A stretch of DNA of 64,000 bases. Origin: Proteus penneri (GTDB lineage Bacteria; Pseudomonadota; Gammaproteobacteria; Enterobacterales; Enterobacteriaceae). The notes under the pieces are model-generated. The model searched no databases, was not told where the DNA came from, and was given only the letters and a program-made list of their open reading frames with translations. Positions within the stretch are counted from its first letter, which is position 1. Each line of letters starts with the position of its first letter. Location of the stretch: NCBI RefSeq assembly GCF_003144535.1, contig NZ_PHFJ01000011.1:117689-181688 (forward strand), in the 5' to 3' direction. Shown piece after piece: positions 62,959 to 64,000 of the stretch. The position numbers and the translations under genes are program-made.

Positions 62959-63769
62959 TGCACTATCTACCGCTAACCCTACTGTATTGATTTTTGATTC
63001 GGGGGTTGGCGGTTTATCTGTTTATCGTGAGATCCGTGAAAAATTACCGGATGCTCACTATATCTATGTTTTCGATAATGAAGCTTTCCCTTATGGAGAG
63101 AAATCACAAGAATTCATTATTGACCGTGTTGTTCGAATAGTTAGCGCGGTGGCTGAGAAGCACTTTCTCGCGGCAATTGTTATTGCCTGTAATACTGCTA
63201 GTACGGTAAGCCTTCCTGCTTTACGTGCAAAGTTTACTGATATTCCTATTGTGGGAGTTGTACCTGCTATTAAGCCTGCCGCTAAATTAACCTGTAATGG
63301 GGTCGTTGGATTATTAGCGACGAGAGCAACAGTTAAACGCCCTTATACCCATGAACTGATAGAACGCTTTGCAACTGATTGCAAAGTTCATTCTTTAGGT
63401 TCAGCCGAGCTGGTGGAACTAGCAGAAAGGAAACTTCATGGCGAGGAAGTTTCTCTAGATGCGCTTCGTAAAATTCTTACACCTTGGCTAAAAATGAAAG
63501 AGCCACCAGATACAGTCGTATTAGGCTGTACTCATTTCCCTTTATTAGCTGATGAACTTCTTTCTGTTTTACCTGATGGCACACGAATTATCGATTCTGG
63601 TGCTGCAATTGCACGAAGAACTGCGTGGTTGGTCGTAAATCAAGCGAAAATAAAAGGTTCAAATGAAATTAGCTTCGCTTATTGCTTAAAAGAAGATGAG
63701 AATAGCGAATTATTAAAACCTGTTTTAGCGGGTTTTGGCTTTGAATCGCTCAGAAAACTAGCGCTTTAA
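62903..63769 (+). CDS. murI: Glutamate racemase
   Basis: MurI makes D-glutamate for peptidoglycan. The 288-residue protein has FDSGVGGLSVYREI (catalytic Asp/Ser) and the two catalytic cysteines in IACNTASTVSLPAL and VLGCTHFPLL. It has the longer N-terminus of the UDP-MurNAc-Ala-activated enteric type. I prefer the ATG at 62903 (MAIARQD), which follows GAGA; ATGs at 62879 and 62891 lie deeper in btuB. As in E. coli, the start lies inside the end of btuB. Confidence 0.94.
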   Translation: MAIARQDVNTSSQEATTSDALSTANPTVLIFDSGVGGLSVYREIREKLPDAHYIYVFDNEAFPYGEKSQEFIIDRVVRIVSAVAEKHFLAAIVIACNTASTVSLPALRAKFTDIPIVGVVPAIKPAAKLTCNGVVGLLATRATVKRPYTHELIERFATDCKVHSLGSAELVELAERKLHGEEVSLDALRKILTPWLKMKEPPDTVVLGCTHFPLLADELLSVLPDGTRIIDSGAAIARRTAWLVVNQAKIKGSNEISFAYCLKEDENSELLKPVLAGFGFESLRKLAL

Positions 63770-63820
63770 GTGCAATTTGGTGGAAAATTCAACGGTCAGT
63801 TAAAAAACTAAAAAAAAGTG

Positions 63821-63848
63821 TTGCCAGCTTCACAAAACTCCCTATAAT
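63821..63848 (+). promoter_or_regulatory. rRNA operon promoter P1
   Basis: TTGCCA (63821-63826), a 16-bp spacer and TATAAT (63843-63848) are followed by the GCGCC discriminator. An A-rich UP-like element (63801-63819) precedes it. CTCCCTATAATGCGCC is almost the E. coli rrn P1 core. Confidence 0.9.
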
Positions 63849-63932
63849 GCGCCCTCGTTGTCACGGCAAACCACGCTAAGTGAACTGACTGAGAGAACAA
63901 AAAATAAAGTGAAAAGCCTTGAAAATAAACGC

Positions 63933-63960
63933 TTGACACTGAATGAGGAAGATGTAGAAT
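63933..63960 (+). promoter_or_regulatory. rRNA operon promoter P2
   Basis: TTGACA (63933-63938) and TAGAAT (63955-63960) are separated by 16 bp and followed by GCACCTC, 112 bp after P1. This P1/P2 arrangement downstream of murI marks an rrnB-like operon; its 16S gene lies beyond the window. Confidence 0.88.
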
Positions 63961-64000
63961 GCACCTCCTCGCAACAACGCAGAAGACCGGAAACGGCAGC

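Overview
The window is about 61% A+T chromosomal DNA from an enterobacterium of the Proteus type (Morganellaceae). This rests on gene order, on a JUMPstart-led surface-sugar remnant lying between cpxA and gpsA-cysE (I recall cpxA-secB as the Proteus O-antigen locus), and on protein sequences that resemble Escherichia coli homologues but are clearly diverged. The species is not certain. Most of the window follows the E. coli 88-90 min order from memory (cpx, pfkA, sbp, tpiA, glpFK, hslVU, metJBL, ppc, argECBH, oxyR, btuB, murI, then an rRNA operon). Proteus-type changes are argG inside the arg operon, emrD where glpX would be, and no fieF, cdh, metF or yiiX at their expected places.

Layout. 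1-2.3 kb: gpsA (start cut off by the window edge), cysE and a second small acyltransferase. 2.4-6.2 kb: trmL and ugd, then the wreck of an O-antigen cluster. A JUMPstart element precedes an rmlA cut off after about 219 codons; this is joined directly to a headless, frameshifted nucleotide-sugar epimerase. 6.2-9.2 kb: cpxRA and divergent cpxP, with a CpxR box and a clear CpxQ-type sRNA in the cpxP 3' UTR. 9.2-11.2 kb: two broken glycosyltransferase genes, one with an in-frame TGA and one frameshifted at a 5-bp tandem repeat. 11.4-31.4 kb: an SDR oxidoreductase, pfkA, sbp, tpiA, yiiQ, yiiR, fpr, emrD, glpKF, zapB, rraA, menA, hslVU, ftsN, cytR, priA, rpmE and metJ. 31.7-43.3 kb: metBL behind tandem Met boxes, a YqhA-type membrane protein, a 53-residue helical protein, a cyclase-family enzyme, ppc, phrB and proP. 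44-47.5 kb: a CysB-like LysR regulator facing an overlapping three-gene operon (DUF3100-type membrane protein, small membrane protein, M20 amidohydrolase). 48-64 kb: poxB, argE/argCBGH with paired ARG boxes, oxyR, sthA, fabR-yijD, trmA, a cobalamin riboswitch with btuB, murI, and P1/P2 promoters of an rRNA operon that begins past the right edge.

Most genes are housekeeping. The unusual material is (i) three or four damaged LPS-sugar genes on both sides of cpxRA-cpxP, which suggest a rough or altered LPS, one of them possibly phase-variable; (ii) the DUF3100/amidohydrolase operon, a plausible uncharacterised uptake-and-hydrolysis module; and (iii) a small lysine/glutamate-rich gene behind a sigma-S-like promoter. 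No CRISPR array, prophage, insertion sequence, tRNA or complete rRNA gene was seen.
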